Shown piece after piece: positions 62,755-64,000 of a stretch of 64,000 bases of DNA. The position numbers were made by a program, and so were the translations under genes. The notes under the pieces were generated by a model. The model did no database searches. It saw only the letters and a program-made list of their open reading frames with translations, and was not told the DNA's origin. Each line of letters starts with the position of its first letter. Within the stretch, counting starts at the first letter, position 1. Origin of the DNA: Rheinheimera baltica DSM 14885 (lineage in GTDB: Bacteria > Pseudomonadota > Gammaproteobacteria > Enterobacterales > Alteromonadaceae). The stretch covers positions 140,789-204,788 of the forward strand of contig NZ_AUDG01000002.1 in the NCBI RefSeq assembly GCF_000425345.1, given 5' to 3'.

Positions 62755-63615
62755 ATGACAGCACAAATTATTGATGGCAAAGCCGTTGCTCAGGCAACAA
62801 AAGATAAAGTCGCCGCGCAGGTGCGTGCCCGCCTGGCTGCAGGTAAAAGAGCCCCGGGGTTGGCCGTTGTACTGGTGGGCCTTGACGCCGCATCGCAAGT
62901 TTATGTTGGCAGTAAACGTAAAGCCTGTGAAGAAGTAGGATTTCATTCTGTTTCTTACGATCTCCCCTCTACAACTTCGCAACAACAGCTGCTAGAGCTT
63001 ATTGACACGTTAAACAATGACGATAGCGTCGATGGCATTCTGGTTCAACTGCCTTTGCCTGCCGGTTTAGACTCATCACTGATACTTGAGCGCATTATTC
63101 CGCATAAAGATGTTGATGGTTTTCACCCCTACAACATCGGCCGCCTTGCACAACGAATGCCTGCCCTGCGCTCTTGCACGCCTAAAGGCATTATGACGCT
63201 ACTACAAAGCACCGGCGTCAATGTTAAAGGCATGGATGCAGTGGTTGTCGGTGCGTCTAATATCGTCGGCCGCCCAATGGCGCTGGAACTGCTATTAGCA
63301 GGTTGCACTACCACGGTGTGTCATAAATTTACCAGGAACCTTGAAGCTCAGGTGCGCCGTGCCGACCTATTAGTTGTCGCTGTAGGCCGGCCAGAGTTTA
63401 TTCCTGGCGACTGGGTAAAACCGGGCGCGCTGGTTATTGATGTAGGTATTAATCGCTTAGATAGCGGCAAACTGGTGGGTGATGTGGAATACGGCACAGC
63501 GGTAAAACACGCGCGTTATATCACTCCGGTACCAGGCGGCGTAGGCCCGATGACAGTCGCTAGTTTAATTGAAAACACGCTGGAAGCTTGCGAGCTGTAT
63601 CACGATAAGCATTAA
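62755..63615 (+). CDS. folD: Bifunctional methylene-THF dehydrogenase/cyclohydrolase
   Basis: Interconverts 5,10-methylene-, methenyl- and 10-formyl-tetrahydrofolate, using NADP. The 286-residue protein has Y-V-G-S-K-R-K-A-C (the catalytic lysine region), [29 protein letters not shown] and the C-terminal [10 protein letters not shown]. Start ATG lies near the divergent tRNA promoter. No complete terminator follows before the insertion sequence. Confidence 0.97.
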   Translation: MTAQIIDGKAVAQATKDKVAAQVRARLAAGKRAPGLAVVLVGLDAASQVYVGSKRKACEEVGFHSVSYDLPSTTSQQQLLELIDTLNNDDSVDGILVQLPLPAGLDSSLILERIIPHKDVDGFHPYNIGRLAQRMPALRSCTPKGIMTLLQSTGVNVKGMDAVVVGASNIVGRPMALELLLAGCTTTVCHKFTRNLEAQVRRADLLVVAVGRPEFIPGDWVKPGALVIDVGINRLDSGKLVGDVEYGTAVKHARYITPVPGGVGPMTVASLIENTLEACELYHDKH

Positions 63616-63640
63616 CAAACAGTAAAAATAAAAAACCGCC

Positions 63641-63670
63641 AATAGGCTAATGCCGTTCACTTAAGGTGAG
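63641..63670. other. Probable insertion-sequence end with hairpin
   Basis: ATGCCGTTCAC and GTGAGCGGCAT (one mismatch) form an inverted repeat around the transposase stop codon. This could be the terminal inverted repeat region of the IS or a terminator for its transposase. The partner end lies outside the window. Confidence 0.4.
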
Positions 63671-64000
63671 CGGCATTTTTACTTTTAGCCACCGGGTAGC
63701 GATTTTTCGATACCTTTAGCGTCCTTGGATAACTGCGTTCTCGCTTTCCTTCAAGCTTGAATTGACTGGCATTTTTTTCTATTTCAAAGATGAATCCGGG
63801 CACATTACCCGGCGCATAAATTGGCATCAGAGTGAGCTTGTGGATGATGTGCGATGAGGCATCTCTAAAGCTCAGTTGGTTTGGGAATACACTTTTAAGG
63901 GACTTGGCCATCAATACCATTTTGTATCGAATTAAATTGTAAGCGAGCAACACCCCCCATAGCTCCTGCCGGATAAGCTCTGGCAGGTTGCTACGTAACG
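63657..64000 (-). mobile_element. IS4-type transposase, C-terminal part only
   Basis: The reading frame is open through the right edge, so the start lies beyond the window. The visible 114 residues match the C-terminal end of IS4-family DDE transposases: L-R-S-N-L-P-E-L-I-R-Q-E-L-W-G, L-L-A-Y-N-L-I-R-Y-K-M and F-P-N-Q-L-S-F-R-D-A. The conserved Y-R-E-K region and catalytic residues lie upstream and are not seen. It is the only IS in the window and lies 41 bases after the convergent folD stop. Confidence 0.85.

Overview
The window looks like a chromosomal core segment of a polar-flagellated, aerobic gammaproteobacterium. The gene order (xseB-ispA-dxs next to a sodium-type pomAB motor, nrdR-ribD-ribE-ribBA-ribH-nusB-thiL-pgpA, tig-clpP-clpX-lon-hupB-ppiD, pspFABC beside sapABCDF) fits the Alteromonadales and related marine or freshwater groups such as Rheinheimera, Alishewanella or Shewanella. 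The genus is inference from synteny and protein flavour; no 16S rRNA gene is present. Almost every base is coding or has an assignable regulatory role, and no prophage, CRISPR array, restriction or defence island is visible. The only mobile DNA is the end of an IS4-type transposase cut by the right edge, plus one small repeat-like element at 31628-31704.

Layout from left to right. 1-3.3 kb: a cut periplasmic solute-binding protein, then btuB on the minus strand under a cobalamin riboswitch, then yajQ with its own terminator. 3.4-7.9 kb: vanZ-like, panE, thiI, pomB-pomA. 8.1-11.1 kb: the isoprenoid operon xseB-ispA-dxs. 11.2-21.4 kb, minus strand: glyA, nrdR and the riboflavin operon ribD-ribE-ribBA-ribH-nusB, running into thiL-pgpA and a large sensor diguanylate cyclase. 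21.7-30.7 kb: dinB under a LexA box, a cold-shock gene, a DEAD-box helicase, a DUF2058 protein, two small-molecule enzymes, gloB, mltD, a secreted protein of unknown function and cheV.

31-38 kb is a compact phenylalanine/tyrosine degradation block on the minus strand: phhA-phhB (Phe to Tyr), tyrR (regulator), hpd-hmgA-fahA-maiA (4-hydroxyphenylpyruvate to fumarate and acetoacetate). TyrR-box-like palindromes lie in front of phhA, tyrR and hpd. A methionine gamma-lyase follows. 39.5-49.9 kb holds the envelope-stress block: ycjF-ycjX-pspC-pspB-pspA on minus, transcribed divergently from pspF, which overlaps the sapABCDF transporter operon. 49.9-58.4 kb is the protein quality-control series, with a heat-shock-type promoter before lon. 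58.7-61.8 kb: proB-proA and an acetyltransferase. 61.9-62.6 kb: a minus-strand tRNA operon Pro-Arg-His-Pro with a textbook promoter and unusual 81-bp repeats built from the 3' part of tRNA-Pro. 62.7-64.0 kb: folD and the IS4 transposase end.

No previously undescribed multi-gene system is evident. The least explained structures are the 81-bp tRNA-Pro-derived repeats, a recurring set of perfect hairpins without a U-tract at gene ends, and the miniature inverted-repeat element between maiA and fahA. No stretch over 300 bases lacks both genes and recognisable elements; the 343 bases between 61758 and 62100 are mostly tRNA-derived repeats.
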